A DNA stretch of 64,000 nt from Candidatus Thorarchaeota archaeon (GTDB lineage: Archaea > Asgardarchaeota > Thorarchaeia > Thorarchaeales > Thorarchaeaceae), in contig SHMX01000010.1 of assembly GCA_008080745.1 (NCBI GenBank), forward strand, positions 1-64,000, written 5' to 3'. The number at the start of each line of letters is the position of its first letter. Position 1 is the stretch's first letter. The position numbers and the translations under genes were made by a program. Shown in pieces: positions 16,500-26,214 of this stretch. The notes below the pieces were generated by a model that searched no databases, had not been told where the DNA came from, and saw only the letters and a list, made by a program, of their open reading frames with translations.

Positions 16500-19400
16500 T
16501 CACTCTCGAAGCATCTCTTCCACTTGATCTAGGAAGCTCTTCTCTCTCCACCATCGCAGATCACGAGCTCCGGTTGGACAAATGGCAGCACATGCACCAC
16601 ATCCTTCACATCGCATTTCGTCAGTTACACTTTTCTTAACACCTGGAGATACTTCCACCATTGAAACCGCATCATAGGGACATATCTCTGAGTAATGACA
16701 AAGGTCACATCCTACACAAAGTTCTTGGTCCACATCTGCAACCAGAAGCTCAATCTCAACCGTACCCAGATTAAGAGGAATTGTTGCTTCACTTGCAGCT
16801 CCTCTCCCTTGGGCTACAGAATCTGCAACATTCTTAGCATAGGTTGTACCAGTAAACACACCGGGAACTGTGGTTTCAACTGGTCGGAATTTCATGTGCA
16901 TTTCACGAAGGAATCCATCCTGACCAACAGTTATTCCCAATGCTTTAGTTAGTTCTCCAACGTCTTTTGGTGCTTCCAGACCCAAAGCCAGAACAACCAT
17001 GTCTGATTTTATCTTGAACTCCTGCTGAGATAGGGTGTCATAAATCGTGACGATAGATCCATCTCCATCTGGATCCTTCTCAACTGTGACTGGTCGTTCT
17101 CTAATCCACCTTAGATAAGAAATGCCGTTTTGACGGTTTTCTCGCCACAATTCCTCCATATTCATTGCAAAAGGTCGTATGTGTTCCTTATATGCCGAGA
17201 ATATCTTGATATCTGGGAACATTTCATTCAATTCGTGTTGCATAGTAATTATAGCTGAACAGCATACCCTTGAACAGTATTTATGCCCCTCACCTGGGTT
17301 CTGTCTTGATCCAACACAATGAATAAAGACTGGATTCTTAGGAGCCTTTTTTAGCTCTCCATTTCTCAACATTCGCTCCAAATCTAAGCTGGATATGACC
17401 CCTGGAGCTTCTCCCCAACCATACTCGCCTTGTTTGGGATCGTATGTATCAGATCCTATAGTGATGGTAATGGATCCAATATCATAAACTGTTTTCTCCT
17501 CTGTTTCTTGATTGGTCACCGTAATCTGATAGTTTCCATATGCACCATCACGATTGGTTACTTTGCTACTGAGAAGAACCTCTATGCGTTTTTCTTTCTC
17601 AACACGTTCAATAAGATCGGAAATAATGTCCTCCGCTGATTCCATCTTTGGAAAGATTCTGTGCAGGTCATTGAGTCTTCCACCTAGTTTGTTTTCCTTC
17701 TCAACCAGAATCACATCAAAGCCCTTCTTTGCAATATCAAGTGCCGCGGTCATTCCTGCGACACCACCTCCAATAACCATCGAAGTTCTTACAACCTCGA
17801 CTTGTTTTAGAGGTATATCTTCATTATTCACTGCTTTTGCGACAGCGCTTCTAATCAGGTCTTGGGCTTTTTCTTGTCGTTCTTCTGGGGGTGCTTTTGC
17901 GTTAACCAATGCTAGATGTTCTCGTAACCCGACTGGTCCAACCAAGTAGTATGGTGATAATCCAGCTCTAACAAGTGCACTTCGGAAGGTGGCTTCATGT
18001 TGTAATGGTGAACAAGAACCAACAACAACCCGATTGAGCTTGTGTTCTCGAATTGCATCGGTTACTAGTTGTTGGCCCGGATCACTACACATGAAGATGT
18101 AATCTGTAGAGTAAGCTACATTGGGAATGTCTTTCGCCCATTCGGCCAGTGCAGGAGAATCAATCACGTTACCAATAATTCCTCCACAATGACAGATGAA
18201 AACACCTACACGGGGCTCATCAGTTATCTCTGCAGGGGGAATCTCTTCTTCCTCACGTTTTGGAGGTAAAGGCATTAGTGAATGAACAGCTAAAGCTGCT
18301 CCTTTTCCCTCGTTAACTGTATCTGTACCATCACGAGGCCCATGGGCACAACCTGCAACAAAGACACCGGGTCGAGTGGTTTCTAGAGATCCAGTATTGG
18401 GGTGTGCCTCTTTCACCCAACCTTGTTCTGTTAGTTCGATATTTAGTGTCTTTGCGAGTTCTTCCATCTCGGGATGTGGTCTGAAGCTTGCATTAAGTAC
18501 TACCATCGATATTTTATCTAATTCGATAATCTCACCAGTTTCGGTATTCTCCATCTTGACAAAGAGGTCATGTGTATTGGGGTCCTCTTGAATCTCTGAA
18601 ACACGGCCACGAATGAAGTCGATTCCCTGATTATGTTGGCTGTCCCAGAGGAATTCTTCCAGAGCTTTTCCTGCAGTTCTCAAGTCCATGTAGGTGTAGA
18701 TTATCTCACAATGATCTTCTGGATAATGCATCCGTGTAACTTGGGCTAGTTTCAATCCAAATGAACAACAGACCTTGTTACAGTGATGACTATATCCCTC
18801 AATATGTTCTCTCACATCTCTGCTACCTACACAATTGACAAATAGGATTCTTTCTGGTTCTTTTCCATCGGATGGACGGACCATGTGCGCATCTGTTGGG
18901 CCTGTAGGATGAGTTTGTCTATCGTATTCTAGACTTGTTACAACATTTGGATAGATACCATAACCATACTCTCCGTAATCTATTGGCTGGTACTCATCAA
19001 ATCCCGTTGCAACAATAATTCCTCCCACATCCAAATCGTATACTTTATCCTCGTCTTCATAGTTGATACAGTCTTGTGGACAAACTGCCGCACATGTTCC
19101 ACAACCTATACAGGCTTCTCTATCAATACAAGAGATTAGAGGAATCTGTTGGGGGAAATTCATGTATGCTGCTTTTCGAAGTGAAAGTCCTCTATCATAT
19201 TCATTGGGGACTTCTACTGGACACGAACTGATACAGAGCCCGCAGCCTGTACATTTATCTTCGTCAACATAGCGAGCCTTCTTACGCAGGGTGACAGAAA
19301 AATCTCCTGCTCGTCCTTTGACCTTTTCTACCTGTGTCAGAGCGTGAATTTTGATATTTGGATGCTTGCCTACAAATGAAGTAAGCGGTGTCATAACACA

Positions 19401-19604
19401 TGCTGAACATTCAAGCATCGGGAATATCTTGTAAATTGCAACATAATTCCCGCCAATATTCACGGTCTTCTCAATAAGGTGTACTTGATAGCCCCCGTTT
19501 GCTAGATCGAGGGCGGCATTAATACCTGCCATACCCGATCCGATAACAAGGACATCTGTGGGTTTAGTCGTCGACTTGCCCTTTTTTGATGAGGATTTGC
19601 CCAT
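16500..19604 (-). CDS. hdrA: Tandem HdrA-HdrA fusion protein without MvhD
   Basis: This 1034-residue protein has the same tandem plan as the 1148-residue protein at 6908 but ends after the C-terminal ferredoxins. FAD domain 1 (VIGSGMAG ~20) carries the inserted ferredoxin (CTGCGLCISSCP, CIGCGTCAAVCP); then come an HdrA N-terminal-type domain (VFICHCGGIIG), FAD domain 2 (VIGGGVAGM ~612) and terminal [4Fe-4S] sites. The first terminal site reads C-x2-C-x2-C-x5-C (CVGCDLCHYSEIC), two residues longer than the usual spacing; the last, CEGCGACAAIC, is normal. Without MvhD it should take electrons from a different donor, for example NAD(P)H or ferredoxin. The N terminus is Lys/Ser-rich. It is followed by the DUF2096-like gene. 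Confidence 0.9.
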   Translation of the reverse strand: MGKSSSKKGKSTTKPTDVLVIGSGMAGINAALDLANGGYQVHLIEKTVNIGGNYVAIYKIFPMLECSACVMTPLTSFVGKHPNIKIHALTQVEKVKGRAGDFSVTLRKKARYVDEDKCTGCGLCISSCPVEVPNEYDRGLSLRKAAYMNFPQQIPLISCIDREACIGCGTCAAVCPQDCINYEDEDKVYDLDVGGIIVATGFDEYQPIDYGEYGYGIYPNVVTSLEYDRQTHPTGPTDAHMVRPSDGKEPERILFVNCVGSRDVREHIEGYSHHCNKVCCSFGLKLAQVTRMHYPEDHCEIIYTYMDLRTAGKALEEFLWDSQHNQGIDFIRGRVSEIQEDPNTHDLFVKMENTETGEIIELDKISMVVLNASFRPHPEMEELAKTLNIELTEQGWVKEAHPNTGSLETTRPGVFVAGCAHGPRDGTDTVNEGKGAALAVHSLMPLPPKREEEEIPPAEITDEPRVGVFICHCGGIIGNVIDSPALAEWAKDIPNVAYSTDYIFMCSDPGQQLVTDAIREHKLNRVVVGSCSPLQHEATFRSALVRAGLSPYYLVGPVGLREHLALVNAKAPPEERQEKAQDLIRSAVAKAVNNEDIPLKQVEVVRTSMVIGGGVAGMTAALDIAKKGFDVILVEKENKLGGRLNDLHRIFPKMESAEDIISDLIERVEKEKRIEVLLSSKVTNRDGAYGNYQITVTNQETEEKTVYDIGSITITIGSDTYDPKQGEYGWGEAPGVISSLDLERMLRNGELKKAPKNPVFIHCVGSRQNPGEGHKYCSRVCCSAIITMQHELNEMFPDIKIFSAYKEHIRPFAMNMEELWRENRQNGISYLRWIRERPVTVEKDPDGDGSIVTIYDTLSQQEFKIKSDMVVLALGLEAPKDVGELTKALGITVGQDGFLREMHMKFRPVETTVPGVFTGTTYAKNVADSVAQGRGAASEATIPLNLGTVEIELLVADVDQELCVGCDLCHYSEICPYDAVSMVEVSPGVKKSVTDEMRCEGCGACAAICPTGARDLRWWREKSFLDQVEEMLRE

Positions 19605-19679
19605 AGACTTGAGTCTCCAGTCTAGTGATACAATTTGGACAAGTTCCTACCTCGCGATATAACAGTTGTGTCATGACCT

Positions 19680-20789
19680 TTAATTATGCGCCGTCTTCTG
19701 CAATTTTTTCTCTAACTCATGAGCAATCATCAGACCATAAAGAAATGGAATGCCTCCAATACACACAAGAATAATGGCAAATACTGGTTGTGGCTCAATT
19801 CTTGAAGTTGTGTAATAAATTTTCCAACTTAGTGAAACATTGATGTCCTGATTCACTCTCTCTATAGTAATATTAGAAAAATTAGTAAGATCGGTTACAT
19901 GAAATCCCCAGTTCTGCTTTTGGCTTAAATTGTAACTAAGAATCTGATATCTATACATGTCTCCAATATTTCCTAACTGGATAATGAAAAAGGCATTTTG
20001 TATGCTAGTTGCAGTTATTCTAGTATATTTATTTGTGACTTCCGTATCGGAAATGTCTTCGATGCATAATGATAATGATGGATGTGTTGAATTTAACGTG
20101 ATATCTAATACCCTCTCTTGTGACATCTCTTGGGTATTGACAATATTTTGTCCTTGATATGTGAAAATTGCTAGTGGGGCAGATAGCAGACCTGCTATTA
20201 TAATCAGGATAGCTACCAATAATGGCCTCTCTGGTTTTCTTGCACTGCTTACAGCTTTCTTTTTCCAAGATTTATCCGCAACAATAAAGAAATGAAGACT
20301 TATTCCTCCAATTATGAAACCAAATATCCCAAGATTTGGAATTGGTGCATAATCTATCAGTATTTGCATGAGATAGTATACTCTTGCTTGGACTGAAAGT
20401 GAAGCATTAGTGGTTAATCGAGAAATTGTGACGTTCCATCTGTACGATTCATACCAAATGTCTGACTGATATTCTACTATAACGGGATTTTCAGAAATCT
20501 TTGTTACATTTGTCATATGGAAAAACGTACGGCTTTGATTGAAAGCTCGAATCTCTATTTTAGAGTTATTTGTTTCAAGATATTGAATCTCGATTTTATA
20601 CGCTCCTTCTGGCATATCAAAATTGAATTCCGTATTTGATAAATCGAGAATCAACTTTTGTTGAACATCTTTGTACTCTTCTCTCTCGAAAGTAGGAATT
20701 TGTGTCATAACAGGTGTCAGAGAAGCGAGTAACACTGCAAAGAATAACATGATTGATAGCAGTTTGAAACGAGAAGGAGGTTTCTGCAA
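19680..20789 (-). CDS. Membrane protein with duplicated extracellular beta domain
   Basis: This 369-residue protein has an N-terminal signal-like segment (~10-28), an extracellular beta-rich domain with many Asn-X-Ser/Thr sequons, membrane segments near ~150-170 and ~195-215, a second beta-rich extracellular domain of similar design, and a final membrane helix (~340-360) with a Lys-rich tail. The two extracellular parts share the pattern of a Trp-containing strand leading into a YY-containing segment (ARVYYLMQI and WKIYYTTS), suggesting internal duplication. The start is TTG at 20789, with AAGGAG about nine bases upstream. It diverges from the hydrogenase operon. I do not recognise the family. 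Confidence 0.6.
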   Translation of the reverse strand: MQKPPSRFKLLSIMLFFAVLLASLTPVMTQIPTFEREEYKDVQQKLILDLSNTEFNFDMPEGAYKIEIQYLETNNSKIEIRAFNQSRTFFHMTNVTKISENPVIVEYQSDIWYESYRWNVTISRLTTNASLSVQARVYYLMQILIDYAPIPNLGIFGFIIGGISLHFFIVADKSWKKKAVSSARKPERPLLVAILIIIAGLLSAPLAIFTYQGQNIVNTQEMSQERVLDITLNSTHPSLSLCIEDISDTEVTNKYTRITATSIQNAFFIIQLGNIGDMYRYQILSYNLSQKQNWGFHVTDLTNFSNITIERVNQDINVSLSWKIYYTTSRIEPQPVFAIILVCIGGIPFLYGLMIAHELEKKLQKTAHN

Positions 20790-20920
20790 TAATATTTTCT
20801 CCTTTTTGACGAATGAACTTCTTTTGTTTATTATGACTTAAATCTTCAGTACAAAGGTACACATCTGTCATTTTATTAGAGTTCAGATTTCGTATACTCT
20901 CGACCGCAGATTTACCACAC

Positions 20921-20926
20921 GAGGTG
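20921..20926 (+). promoter_or_regulatory. Shine-Dalgarno of the hydrogenase operon
   Basis: GAGGTG lies seven bases before the ATG of the beta-subunit gene and fixes that start. A TATA-like TTTTATTAG is present near 20872. The 144-base gap to the divergent membrane-protein gene contains both promoters. Confidence 0.55.
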
Positions 20927-20933
20927 TCGAAAA

Positions 20934-21965
20934 ATGAGATATGTGAAAATCTCACCAGAGAACACATACGAGTTTCTGAGTCGGCTCAAGGGTATGGGAA
21001 CACTATATGCTCCCTCAAAGATATCGGAGCAGTTCTATGACTTTCAGGAAGTTGATGATGTAAAAGATGTGGAGTTCGACTATCACCGAACAATTCGCCC
21101 TCCAAGGCGATTCTTCTACCCCGTAGAGGAAACTATGTTTACATTTGATACCCATAAGGTCGAATTAAAGGAGAAACTTCCGCGGAAAGAGCGGGTAATT
21201 CTATTTGGTGTGCATAACTGTGATATTGTAGCATTACGGATTATGGACGCAGAATTCCTCGATGAACAACCGGACCCCTATTATCAAATACGTCGCCAGA
21301 ATGGAATCATCATAGGTCTCTCTTGTATGCCTGATGAATATTGCTTCTGTAATGTACGACGAATAGAATTTGTGGATGCGGGCTTTGACCTATTCTTCCA
21401 TGAACTTCCAGACGGTTTCCTTGTTAGAGTAGGAACTGTCACTGGTCACAAACTTATTGATCCAAATATGGATCTGTTTTCTGAGGTATCAAAGAAAGAC
21501 GTTGATAACATATCCGAATTTGAACGGAAGAAGGCAGATGCATTCAAAGTCAAGGGCAACTGGGATGATTTACGATACCTTCTCGAACTAAGAATGGATC
21601 ACCCGATGTATGAACGAGAGGCTGATAAATGCCTGGGATGTGGAAACTGCACTCTTACCTGTCCGACATGCCGATGCTATGATGTGAAGGACAAGCCAAG
21701 TATTGATGGTAGAACTGGTGAACGTATACGGTTCTGGGACTCGTGCCAATTCAGGACTCATGGACTGGTTGCTGGTGGTCACAACTTTCGAGAAACAAAA
21801 CAAGACCGCTTCTACAATCGCTATCAATGTAAGAATGCTTACTGTCCCGAAACTACCACCGCATATTGTGTTGGTTGTGGTAGATGCACCTATTTCTGTC
21901 CCGCTGATATCCAATTTAGAAGCAATTTGATGGAGATTGGCGGATATCAGGAGGTGAAGAAATGA
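20934..21965 (+). CDS. hydB: Group 3b [NiFe] hydrogenase, beta (iron-sulfur) subunit
   Basis: This 343-residue iron-sulfur subunit matches HydB of cytoplasmic NAD(P)-linked hydrogenases (sulfhydrogenase beta; AsrA-like). The C-terminal third has two Cys motifs, [14 protein letters not shown] and [12 protein letters not shown], for [4Fe-4S] clusters, and the middle has the family's [12 protein letters not shown] and FCNVRR segments. It relays electrons between the flavin subunit and the small subunit. It opens a four-gene operon in the same beta-gamma-delta-alpha order as Pyrococcus furiosus hydrogenase I, overlapping the next gene by four bases. Confidence 0.9.
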   Translation: MRYVKISPENTYEFLSRLKGMGTLYAPSKISEQFYDFQEVDDVKDVEFDYHRTIRPPRRFFYPVEETMFTFDTHKVELKEKLPRKERVILFGVHNCDIVALRIMDAEFLDEQPDPYYQIRRQNGIIIGLSCMPDEYCFCNVRRIEFVDAGFDLFFHELPDGFLVRVGTVTGHKLIDPNMDLFSEVSKKDVDNISEFERKKADAFKVKGNWDDLRYLLELRMDHPMYEREADKCLGCGNCTLTCPTCRCYDVKDKPSIDGRTGERIRFWDSCQFRTHGLVAGGHNFRETKQDRFYNRYQCKNAYCPETTTAYCVGCGRCTYFCPADIQFRSNLMEIGGYQEVKK

Positions 21966-22822
21966 GCAAAGAACAAGAACCAAGTATCTATGAAACTCAC
22001 AAGTGTAGACTACTCAGAAAATATCAGTTAACAGATCTCGAGTCCCTTTTCCTGTTTCGGTTTGAAGACCCAGGAGTTGCTCAAGATTGGAGATTTATGC
22101 CTGGTCAGTTTGTAGAAGTGTCACTTCTCGGACTTGGCGAAGTTCCTATCTCAATTTGCTCTTCAGCTAGAAGAGTGGGTTTCTTTGAATTATGTATTCG
22201 TAATGCTGGTCGGGTCACATCTGCTATTCATCAGCTCCAACCTGGCTCTCTTGTTGGAATACGTGGTCCATATGGCAATGGTTTTCCCATGGAGCAGTTT
22301 CATGGACGCGATTTACTCTGTGTAGCTGCAGGTCTGGGAATGGCACCACTTCGGTCAGTATTTCTCTATGCTCTCGATAATCGTTGGCTATTTGGAAATA
22401 TTACCATCATTAACAGTGCCAAATTCGGGAATGAACTCTTATTCCAAAAGGAACTTGAGGCAATGAAGGACATCGCCACTGCAGAAAACATCTCGATTGT
22501 TCAAACTGCAACGCGAGACCCTGATTTTGAAGGCCTCCATGGAAGAGCGACCGTACATATGGACAAGGCCAATGTGGATCCAAAGAATTGTGCTGTTGCA
22601 ATGTGTGGTCCTCCAGCTATGTATCGAGGTATGTTCGATTATCTTGTTGAGAAAGGATATGATCCAAGATACATTTTCGTAACACTAGAACGAAGAATGA
22701 AATGCGGGGTAGGTAAATGTGGACATTGTAACATTGGTACTGCAACCTCTTGGAAATATGCATGTAAGGATGGACCCGTGTTCGACTACTACGCAATTAC
22801 TAGTATTCCGGGGTTGATTTAA
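21962..22822 (+). CDS. hydG: Group 3b [NiFe] hydrogenase, gamma (FAD/NAD(P)-binding) subunit
   Basis: This is a ferredoxin-NADP reductase-type diaphorase subunit of 286 residues. The N-terminal beta-barrel binds FAD (PISICSSA region). The central Rossmann part contains [11 protein letters not shown] and CGPPAMYRG for NAD(P). The C-terminal [12 protein letters not shown] plus a later Cys binds a [2Fe-2S] cluster. It lets the enzyme exchange electrons between NAD(P)H and H2 in the cytoplasm. It overlaps hydB by four bases, and its stop codon overlaps the next ATG (TAATG), so translation is coupled throughout. Confidence 0.9.
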   Translation: MSKEQEPSIYETHKCRLLRKYQLTDLESLFLFRFEDPGVAQDWRFMPGQFVEVSLLGLGEVPISICSSARRVGFFELCIRNAGRVTSAIHQLQPGSLVGIRGPYGNGFPMEQFHGRDLLCVAAGLGMAPLRSVFLYALDNRWLFGNITIINSAKFGNELLFQKELEAMKDIATAENISIVQTATRDPDFEGLHGRATVHMDKANVDPKNCAVAMCGPPAMYRGMFDYLVEKGYDPRYIFVTLERRMKCGVGKCGHCNIGTATSWKYACKDGPVFDYYAITSIPGLI

Positions 22823-23637
22823 TGGTAACATTAGCTGAATGTCTAGGTGATTGTAAACCCAAGATTGGCGTATACGCTCTTACGTCATGTTATGGGTGTC
22901 AATTGATGCTCGCAACAGTACAAAAGATACTTGATATTGCAAAAAATGTCAGCTTCGAGAGTTTCTATATGCTCTCAAGTGAGAGTCGCATGCCAGCTGA
23001 TGTTGACATTGCATTTGTTGAAGGTTCAGTATCTACCGAGAAAGATTTGGAGGAGCTAATGGAGATCAGAAAACACTCTCGTATTGTGGTCGCTATGGGT
23101 GCCTGTGCTGTAAATGGGGGTGTCCAAAGTTGGTCTGAGGGTGAAAAGACATGTGATGAACTCCACAAAGCAGTCTATGGGGACGAGAAAATAGACATGA
23201 AACCCTTACAGGCAACTCCTATAGATAAACACGTGGAGGTCGATTACTACATTCATGGCTGTCCCCCAGAGGAAGATGAACTCATGTATTCGATTTCGAC
23301 GTTCTTGTTTGGGACTTTTCCTGAGCGTGTCGATTATCCAGTATGTGCTGAGTGCAGGCTGAAAGGCAATCCATGTATTCTCATCGAGCGTGGGGCCCCC
23401 TGTCTGGGCCCTGTCACAACTGCAGGTTGTGATGCTCGTTGCATTTCGTTTGATACTCCTTGTGTTGGTTGTCGTGGACCAGTTCCATTCGACACCGCAT
23501 GGTTCGATTCATTGGCAATGGTATTCAAGAAAAAGGGTCTTTCAAAGGACTATGTTCGTGATAGAATGCGGATTTTTGGAGCACATGAAGATAAACTCGA
23601 TGAGATGTTAGACAAAATATATGGAGGTAACGAATGA
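22822..23637 (+). CDS. hydD: Group 3b [NiFe] hydrogenase, delta (small) subunit
   Basis: This 271-residue small subunit carries the proximal cluster ligands in SCYGCQ near the N terminus and GACAVNGG in the middle, followed by the YIHGCPPEEDE segment. The C-terminal part holds further Cys motifs (CAECRLKGNPC; CVGC), a pattern seen in group 3 enzymes with three clusters. There is no twin-arginine signal, so the enzyme is cytoplasmic. It overlaps the large-subunit gene by four bases. Confidence 0.9.
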   Translation: MVTLAECLGDCKPKIGVYALTSCYGCQLMLATVQKILDIAKNVSFESFYMLSSESRMPADVDIAFVEGSVSTEKDLEELMEIRKHSRIVVAMGACAVNGGVQSWSEGEKTCDELHKAVYGDEKIDMKPLQATPIDKHVEVDYYIHGCPPEEDELMYSISTFLFGTFPERVDYPVCAECRLKGNPCILIERGAPCLGPVTTAGCDARCISFDTPCVGCRGPVPFDTAWFDSLAMVFKKKGLSKDYVRDRMRIFGAHEDKLDEMLDKIYGGNE

Positions 23638-24965
23638 TGGCAAAGTCAAAGAAGGCTGCAAAATCACTCAAACACCCCCTATCAATCGATCACATAGCTA
23701 GGATTGAAGGTAAGGCTGGAATCGAAGTAGAATATGATGGCTCAGAAGTCAAGGTTGTCAAGATGAATGTCTATGAAGGGCCAAGGTACTTCGAAGCAAT
23801 TACCATTGACAAACCGGTCGAAGAAGCAGTAGCTGTCTTTCCGCGTGTGTGTTCATTCTGTGCAGCAGCTCACAAAATCACTGCTGTACAAGCAGCAGAA
23901 AATGCAATTGGTCTAAAACCAACAGAACAGACCCATAAATTGCGGGAATTACTCTACATCGGAGATTTCATAGAGAGCCATGCATTGCATCTCTTTCTAC
24001 TTGCTTTGCCCGACTACCTTGGATATCCTGATGCATTTCAGATGGGCCAGGATCATAAAGATATCTTGACCGCGGGATTGCAGCTGAAAGATATTGGGGC
24101 TGACATTCAGACCACGATTGGCTCACGATACATTCACCAAGAGAATGTGCTCATTGGTGGATTTGGGAAACTTCCTACAAAGAAGAGTCTTGAAACTCTT
24201 GCTGCTAGGCTCAAGCGACTATATAATGCCTCTGAGGAAGCTCTTGAGAATCTGGTAAGCTATCGTAATTGGCCTGAGGTGGATGCCGACCGTATTCATC
24301 TTGCTCTAAAGCCCTATGACAATACATACACTATGCTTGGTGATACAGTTGTTGCCTCTGATGGTGATAAATTCAAAGCAGATGCATACAAAATACGTAT
24401 CAACGAATCTGTAGTAGGCCATTCTTTTGCAAAACATGGTAGTTACAATGACCAGTGTTTCATGACTGGAGCATTATCGAGATACACTCTCTTTGGCGAA
24501 GGCCTGAGCTCACGGGCAAAGGAACTTGCCAATATGTATGAGTCACATCTTGACCCCAATAATCCTATGTCAAACAACTTTGCACAGGCGGTAGAACTTG
24601 TGCATTTTGTCCATCGAGCTGAAGAGATTGCCAAGTCGCTGTCCACAGAGATAAAACCATACGAGAAGCGTATCAAGCCAAAAATCACAAAGGCGGGCAC
24701 TGGTGTTTCTATGTCTGAGGCACCTCGTGGTCTCTTGGCATATACTGTTGGAATAGACAAGGCGGGGAGAGTTGTTGAAAATGACATCATTACACCGACA
24801 GCCATGTTTATGCCAATCGTTGAGGCAGATTTGAAACGCATGGCATCTGCTCTCTCTGAGCAGGGCGTGTCCGACACAAAGATTATCGCACAGAAGCTTG
24901 AAACTGTGGTGCGTTCATACGATCCCTGTGTTTCTTGTAGCGTTCATGTTGCAGATATTCAATAA
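23634..24965 (+). CDS. hydA: Group 3b [NiFe] hydrogenase, alpha (catalytic large) subunit
   Basis: The catalytic subunit binds the NiFe(CN)2CO centre. Both Cys pairs are intact: RVCSFCAAAH (L1, RxCxxCxxxH) and DPCVSCSVH (L2) at the end. Five residues (VADIQ) follow the last His and would be removed by the maturation protease. At 443 residues it is of usual group 3 length. A Lys-rich N terminus precedes the fold. No maturation genes (hypA-F) or protease are in the window, so they must lie elsewhere. A GC-rich hairpin follows the stop. Confidence 0.92.
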   Translation: MMAKSKKAAKSLKHPLSIDHIARIEGKAGIEVEYDGSEVKVVKMNVYEGPRYFEAITIDKPVEEAVAVFPRVCSFCAAAHKITAVQAAENAIGLKPTEQTHKLRELLYIGDFIESHALHLFLLALPDYLGYPDAFQMGQDHKDILTAGLQLKDIGADIQTTIGSRYIHQENVLIGGFGKLPTKKSLETLAARLKRLYNASEEALENLVSYRNWPEVDADRIHLALKPYDNTYTMLGDTVVASDGDKFKADAYKIRINESVVGHSFAKHGSYNDQCFMTGALSRYTLFGEGLSSRAKELANMYESHLDPNNPMSNNFAQAVELVHFVHRAEEIAKSLSTEIKPYEKRIKPKITKAGTGVSMSEAPRGLLAYTVGIDKAGRVVENDIITPTAMFMPIVEADLKRMASALSEQGVSDTKIIAQKLETVVRSYDPCVSCSVHVADIQ

Positions 24966-24974
24966 AAATAGAAT

Positions 24975-24994
24975 GAAGGGGAAGTATCCCCTTC
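24975..24994. terminator. Hairpin between hydA and convergent gene
   Basis: GAAGGGG pairs with CCCCTTC around AAGTAT, followed by TCTTTTTCATTTC on the plus strand. It lies ten bases after the hydA stop and twelve bases before the convergent stop, so it could serve both. Confidence 0.55.
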
Positions 24995-25006
24995 TCATCC
25001 TCTTTT

Positions 25007-26098
25007 TCATTTCTTGTTTCTAATTCTAAGGTATAGAAATGCAAGGGCTGCTAACACAATTGATAGACCATATAGCACAATGGGGATCCAGAGAAATTCC
25101 AGCATCATGAGTTTCATGGGATCTCTTCCGAATCCAAACGGCAGTGGAAGATATAACCAAGCTAGAAATGCAAAGTACAACACCATAACAAGCCAGCGTA
25201 TCTCTCGTCTGACATCAAAGGCGTACATGTACGTAAAGACGAACATGAAAGTAAAGCCGCTGAAGAACATCGGCCACATCTCTGCACTGTTAAAGAATGC
25301 TGTATTGAAAACAGCCACAACTGCTCCATGAAATGCCACATTGTATTCCAGAAGCACAATCCATCTCTTATCTACATGTACTGTGGTGTAGGCTAATGAA
25401 ATCTGCGTGAATAGAAGAAACATGTAGAAGAAACCTGTTAGTAACTGAGGGTCGCTATCCATTGGATGAAACCAGAATGTATAGACCAGTGCCCAGGCGA
25501 ATATGTATGTGTGAGTTCTTCTAAAGAAACCAACCACTCGTGCAGTCATTGGTTTTCCTGCTTTCTTCCCTAAGAAGAATCCTCTACGTGGATTCTCGAT
25601 GATTAGAATCACTGAGAGCATAACAATAACCGAGCCTTGAGAGGTCCATATGGGAACATCCTGTGCTAATCCATCATACCATAGATGTGTCTGTACCAGG
25701 TGAAGAACAATAAAAACAACATTGATGATGATTGCCATGTAATTGTATTTTGTCAAATCCCTTGTGGGTGTAGCTCTAAATTCTTTGAGATTTTTCTGTG
25801 CCCAGTATATGGCACCCCAGATTGCAAATTGATGACTCAGATAGAATACCCACGTAACCAACATAAGTACGTCGTCACGTGCTGGTAATTGCCAATAGTA
25901 CCAGGTAGCTCCTTGGTCGGGCAAATGTGGATATACTTCGAGAAGAGGACCCAGCAGCCATATCAAAATGGTGAAACCCAGTGCAAAAATCAAACCTCCA
26001 ATCCATGCATAGAGTGCCTTTTGAGGTCCATCATGAGTTGACATGCTCTCGTCGGGTTTGTTCTCTCTTGTTTCTTGTACTTGACTGCTCTCCGACAT
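25007..26098 (-). CDS. Polytopic membrane protein with His-rich helices
   Basis: This protein has about ten predicted membrane helices after a soluble acidic N terminus. Several His residues lie in or next to helices (YLSHQFAIWG, HLVQTHLWYDG, RTHTYIF, FWFHPMD, AFHGAVV), which would suit heme or metal binding, or proton transfer, but no known cytochrome signature is clear. The ATG at 26098 is preferred because AAAGG lies upstream; a longer frame begins at 26128. It is convergent with the hydrogenase operon. I do not recognise a characterised family. Confidence 0.6.
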   Translation of the reverse strand: MSESSQVQETRENKPDESMSTHDGPQKALYAWIGGLIFALGFTILIWLLGPLLEVYPHLPDQGATWYYWQLPARDDVLMLVTWVFYLSHQFAIWGAIYWAQKNLKEFRATPTRDLTKYNYMAIIINVVFIVLHLVQTHLWYDGLAQDVPIWTSQGSVIVMLSVILIIENPRRGFFLGKKAGKPMTARVVGFFRRTHTYIFAWALVYTFWFHPMDSDPQLLTGFFYMFLLFTQISLAYTTVHVDKRWIVLLEYNVAFHGAVVAVFNTAFFNSAEMWPMFFSGFTFMFVFTYMYAFDVRREIRWLVMVLYFAFLAWLYLPLPFGFGRDPMKLMMLEFLWIPIVLYGLSIVLAALAFLYLRIRNKK

Positions 26099-26214
26099 TA
26101 TGTACCTTTCCTCAATATCAATGCACAATGAAAGGAAGTAATAAGTGGTAAGATTGGAACGAACTTAATAGTAAAGGTTACAAAGGATGAGTTTTGCGCC
26201 ATTTCCTGATTACC

